A stretch of 32,591 nt of DNA from the NCBI RefSeq assembly GCF_018224885.1, contig NZ_JAGTXB010000034.1, forward strand, positions 1 to 32,591. Direction: 5' to 3'. The notes below the pieces were generated by a model that saw nothing but the letters and a program-made list of their open reading frames with translations, searched no databases and was not told the DNA's origin. Source of the DNA: Chitinophaga hostae. Its GTDB lineage: Bacteria; Bacteroidota; Bacteroidia; Chitinophagales; Chitinophagaceae. Positions 15,723 to 25,122 of the stretch are shown here, piece after piece; the stretch's first letter is position 1, and the number at the start of each line of letters is the position of its first letter. The position numbers and the translations under genes were made by a program.

Positions 15723-18700
15723 ATGCAAAAAAAACTACGATTTCATCAGGGAAACCTATGCCTGGTTCCCCGACCGCAAATCATTCGCTTCATGAAAATT
15801 TTCTTTCTATTAGTTTTTCTGGCTTGCATGCGGGTGTCTGCCAGTGTTTATTCGCAGGATGTGAAGGTAACCCTTGACATTCGCAACAAACCGCTCGCCA
15901 AAGCGCTTAATGAGCTGGAGAAGAAAAGTAAGTTCCGTTTTCTTTTCAGTGAAGAAACATTGCCGGCGGGCAAGCTGATTAATATGTCGGTAGCCGAAAT
16001 GCCTGCTATGGATGTATTACAGCTGATGTTGGATAATACCTCGCTGTCTGCCAAAAAAATGGGCGATAAGCTGATCGTTATTGTACCCGGTGGTACAGAT
16101 GCTGCAGATAAAAAAGTAACAGGCAAGGTGTCCAATACGCATGGAGAGCCGTTACCCGGTGTTACCGTTAAAGTAGAAGGCACCAATACCGGCGCTGTTA
16201 CCAACGGTGAGGGGCGCTTTGAACTGAATGCACCCGGACTGGCCAGCCTGGTATTTACCTATGTGGGATTTCTTCCCAAAACAGTGGCCATCAATAACCG
16301 GGAACAGCTGGAGGTAGTACTGGAAGAAGATACCCGCGGGTTAAATGAGGTGGTAGTAGTAGGTTATGGTAATCAGAAGAAAGTAAATTTAACCGGCGCC
16401 ATTTCGTCGATCAGCTCCAAAGATATTCAGAATGTACCGGTGTCCAATATTTCCAATGCACTGGCAGGAAGGCTTTCAGGACTATTTGCCAACAACCCCA
16501 GCGGTATTCCGGGTGTTAGTTCACCGATTACCATTCGTGGTAAGGGTACCTTAAATTCGCCTGGCGCCCTGTATGTAATTGACGGAGTGGTGAGAGGAAA
16601 AGAAGATTTCGACGCCCTCACCCCCAATGAAATAGAAAGCGTTTCTGTACTGAAAGACGCGGCTTCCGCGGCAGTATATGGCGCCCGCGCCGCCAACGGT
16701 GTGTTGCTGGTGACCACCAAACGAGGGGAAATGGACCAGGCGCCCCGATTTTCCTACACGGGTAATGTTGGCTCCCTGCGCCCAACACAAATTCCTTCCC
16801 GGCTGAATTCCTATCAGCATGCGATTTACCAGAATGATATGTTGTATAACCAGTTTCCCGGTATTTCAGCAGATGACCCACGGCTGTATTCCCCTGATGA
16901 ACTGGATTATTACAAGGCCGGTACCGTGAACACCGACTGGTATAAGTTGGTGGCGAAAGACCCTTATTCCACGCAGCATACGCTGAGTGTAAATGGCGGT
17001 GGTAAAAGCGTGCGTTATTTTATGTCGCTGGGCTACTACAACGAGAGCGGGTTGTTTGATAACATCGACTATAAGCGCTATAACCTGCGCAGCAACGTAG
17101 AAGCCAATGTCACAAAAAACCTGACGATATCGCTGAACATCGACGGGAACTTTCAAAACAGTACCCGGCCGTACTGGCCCTGGGATGGCGATAATGCAGA
17201 GATGAAGGACTTTTACCGCGGCCTGCTGAATCAGCCCCCTATGTCGCCGGCTTATGTAGATGGTTTGCCGGATGGAACGCTTTATCACTGGCATGCGGCA
17301 GAAGTAATAAAGAACGGCGGTTATCTGCGGAAAAATTATAACACATTCAACGCTCAGCTGGCATTGAATTACAAGCTGCCGATAGAAGGGCTGTCAGCCA
17401 CTTTTTCCTATAACTATAATAAGAAATTTAACTTCACCAAAACACAGTACAAGAGCTATACCTTGTACCAGCACAATACTTTTGGCGGTCACGGACACCT
17501 GGTGGGCGACAGCGTAATTGGTTCCAAAACCGCTGCACAGCTGCCATATAATGCACTCACAGAGGCATACAATCAACCCGTGATGTACCTGTTGAACGGT
17601 GGTTTTAAGTATAACCGCACTTTTGGCAAACACACCGTAGGTGCGTTACTGTTATATGAGCAGTCAGAAACCCTGGGTGATAATTTTTCTGCCAAAGGAG
17701 AAAACCCGCTCACTACGCAGGTTGATCAACTCTTCGTAACAGATCCCGACCATAAGTATCAAACTGTTGGCGGCGGCGGCACGCAAACCGCGCGTATTTC
17801 CTATGTAGGACGTGTGAATTACATGTATGCAGACAAATACCTCTTTGAAGCCAATTTCCGTTCAGATGCCTCCACACAGTTCGGACCACAGGGACGCTGG
17901 GGTTTCTTCCCCTCTGTTTCCGCGGGGTGGCGTATTTCAGAAGAGCCTTTTATGAAAGGGGCGGTACGTGGATTGGATAACCTCAAGCTGCGCGCTTCCT
18001 ATGGTATTACCGGAAACGATTATTATGATGATCCGAATGTACCGCCTTACCAGTGGCAGAATAAATATGTAGTGGCGCCAGGCGCCGTGTTTAATGGCGC
18101 TACCATGGGGCTTACCAGCGGCGTATATCCTAACCCGTTACTTACCTGGGAAAAAGCTGCTACTACCGACATCGGTATCGACGCATCCTTTGGCAACGGC
18201 CTACTGAGCATAGAAGCTGATTATTTCCGTAAACATACCTATGATATCCTCTGGACACGCGCGTTAACAGTGCCTGCTTCTTTTGGCGCTACACTGCCAA
18301 GTGAGAACTATGCCGTGGTGGACAATCATGGAATAGAATTATCAGTAAGACATGATAACAGCATCGGGCAGGTGAACTACTATGTGGGCGGCAATTTCAG
18401 CTTTGCACGCAATAAGGTGATCAATATGGCGGAACCGGCCAATGCCATGGATTATCAGAAACGTATAGGCCGTCCGATTGATTTTATCACCGGCTACGAA
18501 GCAGCCGGTATAGCCAGGTCAGAAAAAGATCTGCAGAATTTACCGGACTACAATGCACCCGGACAAAAATTTGAAGTGGGCGATATTATTTTCAAAGACA
18601 TCAGCGGGCCGGATGGAAAACCGGATGGCATCGTGAATGATTTTGATAAAAAAGTGCTCTCAAATAAAAGTCTGAACCCGGAAATTATTTATGGTGTGAA

Positions 18701-19139
18701 TGGGGGTGTTTCCTGGAAGGGATTTGATCTCAACTTCCTGTTCCAGGGAGTGACAGGAAGGGAAGTGATGTTTCCTAACCGCGACCAGTGGAGGGAGCAG
18801 GCTGTACTGAGTTTCTGGGCTGATCACTATACCACTGAAAATACCGGCGCTGCCTACCCGAAAATTGGTGGTAAAAACGGAACAGAAGGCCCTGCGTCTT
18901 CTTTCTGGCTGAGAAACGGCGCCTATTTGCGCCTGAAGTTCCTCGAACTGGGTTACTCATTACCAAAGGCATTATTGCAGAAAGCAAAGATCAGCAACGT
19001 ACGGTTTTATGTATCAGGCAGTAACCTGTTTACCGTTTCAGCGATCAAGTTATATGATCCTGAATTCCAAACCAGCTACGGCGCCTTCCAGTATCCTATC
19101 ATGCGTTCTGTGAATGTGGGCGTAAATCTTGGCTTTTAA
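15723..19139 (+). CDS. SusC-like TonB-dependent outer-membrane transporter with STN domain, PUL 1
   Basis: This 1138-aa outer-membrane glycan importer has a long leader whose hydrophobic core starts at Met24 (MKIFFLLVFLACMRVSASVYS). It is followed by an STN signalling domain (about 48-120), a carboxypeptidase-regulatory-like domain (about 131-205), the plug with the SusC signature VVVGYGNQKKVNLTGA (about 211-226) and IESVSVLKDAASAAVYG (304-320), and then the 22-strand barrel ending in a terminal Phe. It forms a pedal-bin complex with the SusD lipoprotein and is powered by TonB. The STN domain ties it to the adjacent FecR/sigma pair. The SusD start is 12 bp downstream. The substrate is inferred from the GH89 gene in the same locus to be a glycan with terminal alpha-GlcNAc. 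Confidence 0.95.
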   Translation: MQKKLRFHQGNLCLVPRPQIIRFMKIFFLLVFLACMRVSASVYSQDVKVTLDIRNKPLAKALNELEKKSKFRFLFSEETLPAGKLINMSVAEMPAMDVLQLMLDNTSLSAKKMGDKLIVIVPGGTDAADKKVTGKVSNTHGEPLPGVTVKVEGTNTGAVTNGEGRFELNAPGLASLVFTYVGFLPKTVAINNREQLEVVLEEDTRGLNEVVVVGYGNQKKVNLTGAISSISSKDIQNVPVSNISNALAGRLSGLFANNPSGIPGVSSPITIRGKGTLNSPGALYVIDGVVRGKEDFDALTPNEIESVSVLKDAASAAVYGARAANGVLLVTTKRGEMDQAPRFSYTGNVGSLRPTQIPSRLNSYQHAIYQNDMLYNQFPGISADDPRLYSPDELDYYKAGTVNTDWYKLVAKDPYSTQHTLSVNGGGKSVRYFMSLGYYNESGLFDNIDYKRYNLRSNVEANVTKNLTISLNIDGNFQNSTRPYWPWDGDNAEMKDFYRGLLNQPPMSPAYVDGLPDGTLYHWHAAEVIKNGGYLRKNYNTFNAQLALNYKLPIEGLSATFSYNYNKKFNFTKTQYKSYTLYQHNTFGGHGHLVGDSVIGSKTAAQLPYNALTEAYNQPVMYLLNGGFKYNRTFGKHTVGALLLYEQSETLGDNFSAKGENPLTTQVDQLFVTDPDHKYQTVGGGGTQTARISYVGRVNYMYADKYLFEANFRSDASTQFGPQGRWGFFPSVSAGWRISEEPFMKGAVRGLDNLKLRASYGITGNDYYDDPNVPPYQWQNKYVVAPGAVFNGATMGLTSGVYPNPLLTWEKAATTDIGIDASFGNGLLSIEADYFRKHTYDILWTRALTVPASFGATLPSENYAVVDNHGIELSVRHDNSIGQVNYYVGGNFSFARNKVINMAEPANAMDYQKRIGRPIDFITGYEAAGIARSEKDLQNLPDYNAPGQKFEVGDIIFKDISGPDGKPDGIVNDFDKKVLSNKSLNPEIIYGVNGGVSWKGFDLNFLFQGVTGREVMFPNRDQWREQAVLSFWADHYTTENTGAAYPKIGGKNGTEGPASSFWLRNGAYLRLKFLELGYSLPKALLQKAKISNVRFYVSGSNLFTVSAIKLYDPEFQTSYGAFQYPIMRSVNVGVNLGF

Positions 19140-19151
19140 AGTAATCACGCA

Positions 19152-20789
19152 ATGAAACAATTAATCATGAAAAAGAGAGATATATTCATCATAGGATGTT
19201 GTATGCTGACTGTATTTACAGGCTGTAACCGTATCCTTGATAAAACAGACCTTGGCAGTATCAATGAATCGCTGACGTGGACCGATCCAGCTACCGCCAA
19301 TGCCTACGTCAGTAATTTATATACCAGCATCCCCAATTGGAATGCTGGAGAATCCGGCTATTCAGATGAGTCAGATGGCAGAAATGCTTTGAATAACGGC
19401 GCCTGGAGTCCTGACAATAACCCCTTATGGTTTTGGCCCTATGATGCTATCAGGAATGTAAATGTTTTTTTTAAGAACATTACTGCGTCTACTATCAGTG
19501 CCGACCTGAAACAGCGGCTGAGCGGAGAATCGCATTTTATCCGCGCCTACCTGTATTTTGAAATGGTAAAGCGTTTTGGAGGCGTGCCTATTATTACCGA
19601 ACCGCAATCCATCACGGATAATATTTTTGTGAAGCGCAGCAAAACGTCCGAGACTTACACTTTTATTTTAAAAGAGCTGGATGATGCTATCGCACAGTTG
19701 CCATCGGTGCAGGATGAAAAAGGCCGGGTAACCAAAGGTGCAGCGATGGCCTTTAAAGGCCGGGTGTTGTTGTTCAGGGCCAGTCCCCAATTCAACCCGG
19801 GCAACGACCGCCAGCGCTGGCAGGAAGCTTATGACGCTAACCTGGCGGCGAGACAGGAGCTGGAAAAAAACGGGGCAGGTTTATATGCCGATTTTTCCAA
19901 TCTTTTCCTGGAGGAGATGAACAAGGAAGTAGTGTTTGCCGTCCGCTTTCTGAATCCCGGGAGAACCCAGAGCAGGGATGCGGCCGTGCGCCCGATTTCT
20001 GTTTCGGTGAATGCTACCGGGGCCAATCATCCTACCGAAGAACTCGTAGAGGCGTTTCCGTTAGACAACGGCGCGGATTGGAAGCCTGGCCCCGGCACTG
20101 CCGATCAGTGGCTGCACCGGGATGCGCGGTTTTATGCTACGATAGTATATAACGGGGCTTCTTATTTTAAGCGTACCCAATGGACTTATGAGAACTCAGG
20201 TATTGACGCCTACGGTGCTACCAATGGTTCACATACGGGGTATTACAACCGCAAGGCGATTAACCAGGAACTAACAGCAGCAGAAGCGAATAATTCCGGC
20301 ACTGATTATATCGACATCCGGTTTGCAGAGGTGCTGATGAATGAGGCAGAAGCCGCGAACGAACTGGGTAATACCACGAGGGCATATGAAGTGTTGAAAA
20401 TGATCCGGCAACGGGCGCAGATACAGGCAGGCGTTAATGGGCTGTACGGGTTAACGGCGGGTATGTCTGTAGCCGCCATGCGCAGCCGCTTGCAGCAGGA
20501 GCGTTTTGTGGAATTTGCTTTTGAGCAAAAACGTTACTGGGATCTCCGTCGCTGGAAGCTGGCGGGCACTGTGCTGAACGGGGTGCGCAGGCATGGTCTT
20601 GCCGGCAGCAAACTCACGGATAATCCATTAACGTTTAAATACCAGCAGGTGGATCTCGACTTACAAGGCGACCTGGTGTTTAAAGACTACATGTATTTTG
20701 CTCCTATCAGCAGATCGGAGTTGCAGAATAATCCTAACCTGGAACAAACCAAGGGATGGGAAAACGGAACTTTTGATCCATTGCAGTAA
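19152..20789 (+). CDS. SusD/RagB-family surface glycan-binding lipoprotein, PUL 1
   Basis: This 545-aa lipoprotein has a type II signal peptide with the lipobox VFTGC (Cys25) followed by NRILDK. The TPR-like SusD fold is indicated by FIRAYLYFEMVKRFGGVPII near residue 132, IDIRFAEVLMNEAEAANELG near 392, and the C-terminal RLQQERFVEFAFEQKRYWDLRRWK. It ends with the usual FAPISRSELQNNPNLEQT sequence. It sits as a lid on the SusC transporter and captures oligosaccharides at the cell surface. A second Met at codon 6 is an alternative start. Gene order and the 12-bp gap show cotranscription with susC; an intrinsic terminator follows. Confidence 0.95.
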   Translation: MKQLIMKKRDIFIIGCCMLTVFTGCNRILDKTDLGSINESLTWTDPATANAYVSNLYTSIPNWNAGESGYSDESDGRNALNNGAWSPDNNPLWFWPYDAIRNVNVFFKNITASTISADLKQRLSGESHFIRAYLYFEMVKRFGGVPIITEPQSITDNIFVKRSKTSETYTFILKELDDAIAQLPSVQDEKGRVTKGAAMAFKGRVLLFRASPQFNPGNDRQRWQEAYDANLAARQELEKNGAGLYADFSNLFLEEMNKEVVFAVRFLNPGRTQSRDAAVRPISVSVNATGANHPTEELVEAFPLDNGADWKPGPGTADQWLHRDARFYATIVYNGASYFKRTQWTYENSGIDAYGATNGSHTGYYNRKAINQELTAAEANNSGTDYIDIRFAEVLMNEAEAANELGNTTRAYEVLKMIRQRAQIQAGVNGLYGLTAGMSVAAMRSRLQQERFVEFAFEQKRYWDLRRWKLAGTVLNGVRRHGLAGSKLTDNPLTFKYQQVDLDLQGDLVFKDYMYFAPISRSELQNNPNLEQTKGWENGTFDPLQ

Positions 20790-20793
20790 ATGA

Positions 20794-20836
20794 AATGCCG
20801 GGCCGGCAAGAGCTGGTCCGGCATTACCTTTTATGT
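20794..20836 (+). terminator. Intrinsic terminator after susD, PUL 1
   Basis: The arms AATGCCGGGCCGGC (20794-20807) and GCTGGTCCGGCATT (20812-20825) pair over 14 bp with two G-T wobbles around an AAGA loop. They are followed by the T-rich stretch ACCTTTTATG. The element lies 5 bp after the susD stop and 48 bp before the GH89 gene, so it may lower expression of GH89 relative to susCD or require GH89 to have its own promoter. Confidence 0.75.
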
Positions 20837-20872
20837 AACGGGGTTTTTTTGCAACCGGGAAAATGATAATAA

Positions 20873-23101
20873 ATGAAGAAAGGATACCTGATCATATGGT
20901 TGATATGTTGCTGGAGTGCGGTGAAAGCGGATTATAAGGAAACGGCGCTGGCGTTGATACAGCGTGTAGTCCCTGCACACGCGGCGTATTTCAGCGTGGA
21001 AATAATTCCAGCGGAAAAAGGAAAAGATGTATTTGAAATAGCATCGTCCGGCAACAGGATTGTATTACGTGGAAATACACCAGTGAGTGTGGCATCTGCC
21101 TTAAACTGGTATTTAAAATATTATTGTCATTGCCAGTTATCCTGGAATGGGGATAACCTGCAGTTACCTGCAGTGTTACCGGCAGTGGCGGAGAAGGTGC
21201 GCATTGTTACACCTTATGAGCACCGGGTTTATCTGAACTATTGCACGTTTAGCTACTCAATGGCCTGGTGGAACTGGGAGCGGTGGCAGCGGGAAATAGA
21301 CTGGATGGCATTGCATGGTATCAATATGCCGCTGGCCATTACGGGGCAGGAAGCGGTGTGGCAAAACACGCTGCGTCGTTTTAAAATGAATGATAAAGAG
21401 ATCCGGGGTTTCCTGGTGGGGCCTGCTTTTTTTGCCTGGCAGTGGATGACCAATATTGAAAGCTGGGCGGGTCCTTTGCCGCAAAGCTGGATAGCACACA
21501 GTATTGAATTGGGTAAACAGATACTGGCGCGGGAACGGGAAATGGGGATGACGCCTGTTTTGCAGGGATTTACCGGTTACGTACCTATTGCATTGAAACA
21601 AAAATTCCCGGCCTCGGATATCACTGTGAAGCCATTCTGGCTCGATTATTTTCCGCCGGGAACTGCGCAGCTGGATCCGTTGGATCCTTTGTTTGGCCAG
21701 ATGGGCAAGGTTTTCCTGGAAGAGCAGGCGAAATTATTTGGCACCAATCATTATTACGCCGGTGATCCGTTTCATGAAGGAAAGCCTCCAAAGCAATACA
21801 AAGGTTACCTGGAAGCCGTTGGTAAGGCCCTGTACAACGTGACAAAAAGCGTGGATACTGCGGCCACGATTGTGATGCAAAGCTGGTCTATCCGTGAGCC
21901 CGTAGCAAAGGGTATTCCTACAGAGAAGCTGCTGGTACTGGATTTAAACGGATCGAAGTGGAAAGGCACACATGCTTTTTGGGGTAGCAGTTGGGTGAGT
22001 GGCATCATACAAAATTACGGTGGTAAAACAGAAATGGGCGGTAGTATTGATATGATATTACAGCAACAGGCCGCATCCAATCATGATACCTCCTGGGGGA
22101 ATATCAGCGGTATCGGCATATTTCCCGAGGCGATAGAACACAACCCGGTGATTTTTGAAGCGGCGGCAGAAATGGCCTGGCACAGGTCAGCTCCGGTAAC
22201 AGCCGATTGGGTAAAATCGTATAGTTATGCGCGGTATGGTAGCGCAGATGTATTCACACAAACAGCATGGCAGGTTTTACTGCATACAGTTTACAAGGCA
22301 AAGCATGTTGATATTTCGAGGGAATCGCCGATAGTGGCGCGCCCGGCTTTAAAGGTACATGGCGCTTCTCCAAATGGCGGATTGAATACAGAGAAGAACT
22401 ACCGTTTTGCAGATTTATGGGCGGCGCCCAAAGCTATGCTGGAGGCCGATCAGCAGCTGCATCGTTTGCCAACCTACCAGTACGACCTGGTGGATATGTT
22501 GCGGCAATGTTTGGGGGATCTGGCTATCCCGGTGCAGCAAAGTGTGAGCAGGGCTTACCTGTCTGGTAACAAGGATTCTTTTCGTATCGCCACGCAACAG
22601 TTTTTGTCGCTCATAGATGATATGGACGTTTTGCTGGGTACCAATGAGCATTTCCTGTTGGGTAAGTGGATTGGAGATGCGCGCCGTTGCGGCAGTACCG
22701 CAGCAGAAAAGGCGTTGTATGAGCAAAATGCGCGCTGGCTGGTAACGGTATGGGGGCCATACGATAAGAAAGCCATGTTGTTTGATTATTCGAGCAGGCA
22801 GTGGTCGGGGTTACTCCGGTCCTTTTACAGGAAGCGGTGGAGCGATTTTTTCAGTTTCCTGGGTGCGGAACTGGAAAAAGCGGATGGGCGTTATGTGGAA
22901 ACCGATGCGATCAACCATCGTTTCAAGCGGCCTGCCAATGAAGCCAATGCATTTTATAAGCGGTTGTCGAAGTGGGAGTATGCGTGGTGTAATGAGTCTG
23001 CCGTTTTCCCTGATAAACCCAGGGGAGACGCCTATAGTATAGCTGCCCGTTTGTATGAAAAATGGTGGCCGGTGGCGCAACAAATTTATGGCGTGCATTA
23101 A
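20873..23101 (+). CDS. GH89 alpha-N-acetylglucosaminidase (NAGLU-like)
   Basis: This exported 742-aa exo-enzyme removes terminal alpha-linked N-acetylglucosamine. The signal peptide is residues 1-19. The three NAGLU domains are seen in order: N-terminal (about 22-105), catalytic TIM barrel (about 113-450) and helical C-terminal (about 455-740). Segments closely matching my memory of human NAGLU include WNWERWQREIDWMALHGIN, GQEAVWQ, GPAFFAWQWMTNIESWAGPLP, and the C-terminal GDAYSIAARLYEKWWP. The two catalytic glutamates are visible as Glu302 in FHEGKPP and Glu419 in FPEAIEHNP. Bacterial GH89 enzymes act on GlcNAc-alpha-1,4-Gal caps of mucin and on heparan-type ends. It follows susD in PUL 1 after a terminator-like hairpin. 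Confidence 0.95.
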   Translation: MKKGYLIIWLICCWSAVKADYKETALALIQRVVPAHAAYFSVEIIPAEKGKDVFEIASSGNRIVLRGNTPVSVASALNWYLKYYCHCQLSWNGDNLQLPAVLPAVAEKVRIVTPYEHRVYLNYCTFSYSMAWWNWERWQREIDWMALHGINMPLAITGQEAVWQNTLRRFKMNDKEIRGFLVGPAFFAWQWMTNIESWAGPLPQSWIAHSIELGKQILAREREMGMTPVLQGFTGYVPIALKQKFPASDITVKPFWLDYFPPGTAQLDPLDPLFGQMGKVFLEEQAKLFGTNHYYAGDPFHEGKPPKQYKGYLEAVGKALYNVTKSVDTAATIVMQSWSIREPVAKGIPTEKLLVLDLNGSKWKGTHAFWGSSWVSGIIQNYGGKTEMGGSIDMILQQQAASNHDTSWGNISGIGIFPEAIEHNPVIFEAAAEMAWHRSAPVTADWVKSYSYARYGSADVFTQTAWQVLLHTVYKAKHVDISRESPIVARPALKVHGASPNGGLNTEKNYRFADLWAAPKAMLEADQQLHRLPTYQYDLVDMLRQCLGDLAIPVQQSVSRAYLSGNKDSFRIATQQFLSLIDDMDVLLGTNEHFLLGKWIGDARRCGSTAAEKALYEQNARWLVTVWGPYDKKAMLFDYSSRQWSGLLRSFYRKRWSDFFSFLGAELEKADGRYVETDAINHRFKRPANEANAFYKRLSKWEYAWCNESAVFPDKPRGDAYSIAARLYEKWWPVAQQIYGVH

Positions 23102-23120
23102 CGGCGGCTATTGTTTGAAG

Positions 23121-23146
23121 GATCAGATCCGGGCAGCGATCTGATC
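23121..23146. repeat. Inverted repeat at the GH89/SRPBCC convergence
   Basis: GATCAGATC (23121-23129) and GATCTGATC (23138-23146) are perfect 9-bp reverse complements around an 8-nt loop. The structure lies 20 bp after the GH89 stop and overlaps the last codons of the opposing gene. It could end GH89 transcription, but the following T4 at 23154-23157 is short and not adjacent, so a terminator role is uncertain. Confidence 0.45.
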
Positions 23147-23536
23147 TAACACGTTTTCCCAGTATGTTTTCATTGCAGCCCGTTCAGCAGCGTCTTTCAG
23201 CCATTCATGGTGAAAGCTGACGGTGGTTTTTTCTTTAGCCGGGATCACCCTGACCTGGAGGGTGGATGTATTGGATTCGCCGGCCACCTGCCATTTCATG
23301 CGAATGACTTTAGCGGTTGTAACACTGGATATGGTGATGGTGATGCCGGTACGGGTAGTATAGGTGTCTCCTTTCTCAAAAGACAGCTGCGCATTAGTAT
23401 CGAGCCAGTGGCCCAATACAGGTTGGGTAAAGAGGAGTTCCCAGGCCTGGTCGGGGGTGATGGGGAAGGTGCGGCGTATGCCCATTTCCCACCCCTGCGA
23501 GGCAGTTTGCCCTACAGGTGTTTTGGAGGAAGTCAT
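23123..23536 (-). CDS. SRPBCC/AHSA1-family protein
   Basis: This small cytoplasmic protein of 137 aa has the START-like fold of the AHSA1/SRPBCC group. An N-terminal strand and helix (MGIRRTFPITPDQAWELLFTQPVLGHWL) is followed by beta strands with the IRMKWQV segment and a long C-terminal helix (AERAAMKTYWENVLDQIAARI). The family binds hydrophobic ligands or interacts with Hsp90-like partners; no specific function can be read here. The frame is open 35 codons further upstream, but that extension is low-complexity and hydrophobic, and the ATG at 23536 opens the recognisable domain. It converges on GH89. It is probably monocistronic, because more than 470 bp separate it from the next minus-strand gene. 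Confidence 0.8.
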   Translation of the reverse strand: MTSSKTPVGQTASQGWEMGIRRTFPITPDQAWELLFTQPVLGHWLDTNAQLSFEKGDTYTTRTGITITISSVTTAKVIRMKWQVAGESNTSTLQVRVIPAKEKTTVSFHHEWLKDAAERAAMKTYWENVLDQIAARI

Positions 23537-24009
23537 GTTTTTTAGCGACAAGGTAAAGAAAAAGTGGGATATTGGAATATGTAAACTATTGATACTAAAG
23601 AGGCTTATTGCATTTATAGTCTCCCTAAGGAAAAGGGGCATATTTATGTGTAAAAATGTAAAATATTTTTTTACTTTTAAGTAACATATAAAGCACTTTC
23701 CGGGCGTTTTAATGGAAGGTGTTGACAGCGACCAAAATTCTGAAGCAACTATCTGAGCAAGTACTGAATTGAAGAGTAAAAGAGTGATCTAAACCAAAAT
23801 CTGTTTCCACATGAGAAAGTCGTTTCGCATGCTTTTTTGTATGCGGGTGTCATCAAATTATTTGTGGCCCTATATCCATTAAGATTTTTTCCTCGTCTAA
23901 CCGGCAGGCACTTTTTAGTGCTGGTCCTTATTTTCATAAGCAAAAACGGGGCTGTCCTTCACAAGCGGGCAGCCCTTCCTTTTTTGCTTACAATGCCAGG
24001 AGTAGTATC
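23537..24009. other. Intergenic stretch without recognisable gene
   Basis: These 473 bp separate two minus-strand genes. The part from 23537 to about 23700 is AT-rich and presumably holds the promoter of the SRPBCC gene, though I see no TAnnTTTG match. Hairpins are visible at 23829-23848 (CGCATGC/GTATGCG with a T6 loop) and 23949-23975 (terminator, listed separately). Two short open frames, 23837-24079 plus and 23749-23943 minus, show no family resemblance or leader and are not called as genes. No tRNA or att-like repeat was seen. Confidence 0.6.
23941..23986 (-). terminator. Bidirectional intrinsic terminator downstream of the MGMT gene
   Basis: The arms GGGCTGTCC (23949-23957) and GGGCAGCCC (23967-23975) pair over 9 bp with one wobble. 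On the minus strand the hairpin is followed by CGTTTTTG, placing it about 25-60 bp after the stop of the AraC-MGMT gene. On the plus strand it is followed by TTCCTTTTTTG, so it could act in both directions, although no plus-strand gene ends here. Confidence 0.75.
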
Positions 24010-24837
24010 CTATTGTTTTGTTTGTGCCGCTTCCCAGCCTATCATGGCGCTTTTGCGGACTTCTCCCCAGTGGTACTGACCGGAGTCGCCGGTAGCTTTT
24101 ATTACACGGTGGCAGGGAATGAGAAAGGCCACAGGGTTTTGCGCTACCGCAGAACCTACTGCCCTCGATGCTTTCGGGTTATTGATTTCTTCTGCTAAAC
24201 GGGAGTAGGTAGTGAGGTTACCCATGGGTATTTTCAACAGTGCTTCCCATACTTTCAGCTGAAAATCGGTACCCCGCAGGTGTAGTTTTATTTCAGACAG
24301 CCGGCGCCAGTCCTGTGTAAATATATACAGGGTATTTTGCTGGATCAGGTCTACCATTTGGGTGAACTGCGCATGGGGAAACTGTTCTTTCAGCGCCAGC
24401 AGCGCTTTGTCGGGATCGTCGGCAAAAGCCATATGGCAGATGCCTTTGGGTGTGGAGGCAACAATGATATTGCCAAACGGACTTTCCGCAAAGCTGTAGT
24501 TGATATGGAGCGCTTTACCACCGTTCCTGTATTCCCCCGGTGTCATGCTTTCGATGTTGATAAACAGGTCGTGTAAACGCCCGGTGCCTGAAAGCCCTGC
24601 TTCGAAAGCAGTATCAAACACGGTGGCTTTTTCTTCTCTCAACATATTTTTCGCATAATCCAGGGTGAGGTACTGCAGAAATTTTTTAGGTGTTACGCCT
24701 GCCCATTCGGAAAATACCCGTTGAAAATGAAACGGACTCATATGCACTGCTGCGGCCACTTCCTGGAGGTCGGGCTGTGTTTTAAAATTACGCTTAATGT
24801 AGTCTATTGCCGTTGCAATTTTATCATAATTGTTCAT
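24010..24837 (-). CDS. AraC-type HTH / methylated-DNA-protein cysteine methyltransferase fusion (Ada-like)
   Basis: This 275-aa protein combines an AraC-type DNA-binding domain (about 5-105; VAAAVHMSPFHFQRVFSEWAGVTPKKFL) with an O6-methylguanine-DNA methyltransferase domain (about 110-270). The methyl-acceptor cysteine is Cys242 in the signature IPCHRV, preceded by the RAVGSAVAQNP segment. It should repair O6-alkylguanine by irreversible transfer of the alkyl group and may regulate its own promoter. The N-terminal zinc-binding methylphosphotriester domain of E. coli Ada is missing: the protein starts directly with the HTH region, so sensing of backbone damage by that route is not expected. 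The ATG at 24837 lies about 20 bp after a good promoter -7 element. A terminator follows at 23941-23986. Confidence 0.93.
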   Translation of the reverse strand: MNNYDKIATAIDYIKRNFKTQPDLQEVAAAVHMSPFHFQRVFSEWAGVTPKKFLQYLTLDYAKNMLREEKATVFDTAFEAGLSGTGRLHDLFINIESMTPGEYRNGGKALHINYSFAESPFGNIIVASTPKGICHMAFADDPDKALLALKEQFPHAQFTQMVDLIQQNTLYIFTQDWRRLSEIKLHLRGTDFQLKVWEALLKIPMGNLTTYSRLAEEINNPKASRAVGSAVAQNPVAFLIPCHRVIKATGDSGQYHWGEVRKSAMIGWEAAQTKQ

Positions 24838-24855
24838 GGCTTGTTTATTTTAAAA

Positions 24856-24883
24856 CAAAGGTAGTACCGTGCATGCCGGCAAA
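24856..24883 (-). promoter_or_regulatory. Promoter of the AraC-MGMT gene
   Basis: On the minus strand TACCTTTG (24863-24856) matches the Bacteroidota -7 consensus TAnnTTTG exactly. TTTG at 24883-24880 can serve as the -33 element. The spacer is 16 bp, shorter than the usual 19-21, so the -33 assignment is less sure. The predicted start lies about 10 nt before the ATG. Confidence 0.55.
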
Positions 24884-25122
24884 AAACCCGGTTATTGCTA
24901 AGTGATCGGATGGCTGTCCCGGTAATATCGCAGCCCCATGCCCGGGTACTTTGGATTTTTCGTATAGTGCTATGGTTTGCGTTAAAATATAGCTGGTTTT
25001 TGTTTAAAAAACATAATTTACTTGTACTAATAATAACTAGATTGCATTGAGTACCAACTTTTCCAAAATCTATTACTTTATTGTTGCGGTGCCAACGGTG
25101 ATCGCATATTAAATAGCATACA

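Noticed and set aside
15690..15800. Minus-strand promoter for an equivalent small RNA in PUL 1
   Set aside because: I searched for the reverse complement of TAnnTTTG and found only matches with one or more mismatches and no spaced TTTG, so no RNA is called at this locus.
23537..23641. 35-codon N-terminal extension of the SRPBCC protein
   Set aside because: It is hydrophobic low-complexity sequence without leader features, while the ATG at 23536 opens the conserved domain at the family's usual length.
23749..24079. Two short open frames in the gap before the MGMT gene (64 codons minus, 80 codons plus)
   Set aside because: Neither shows family motifs or a plausible start context. The plus frame runs through the terminator and into the MGMT gene.
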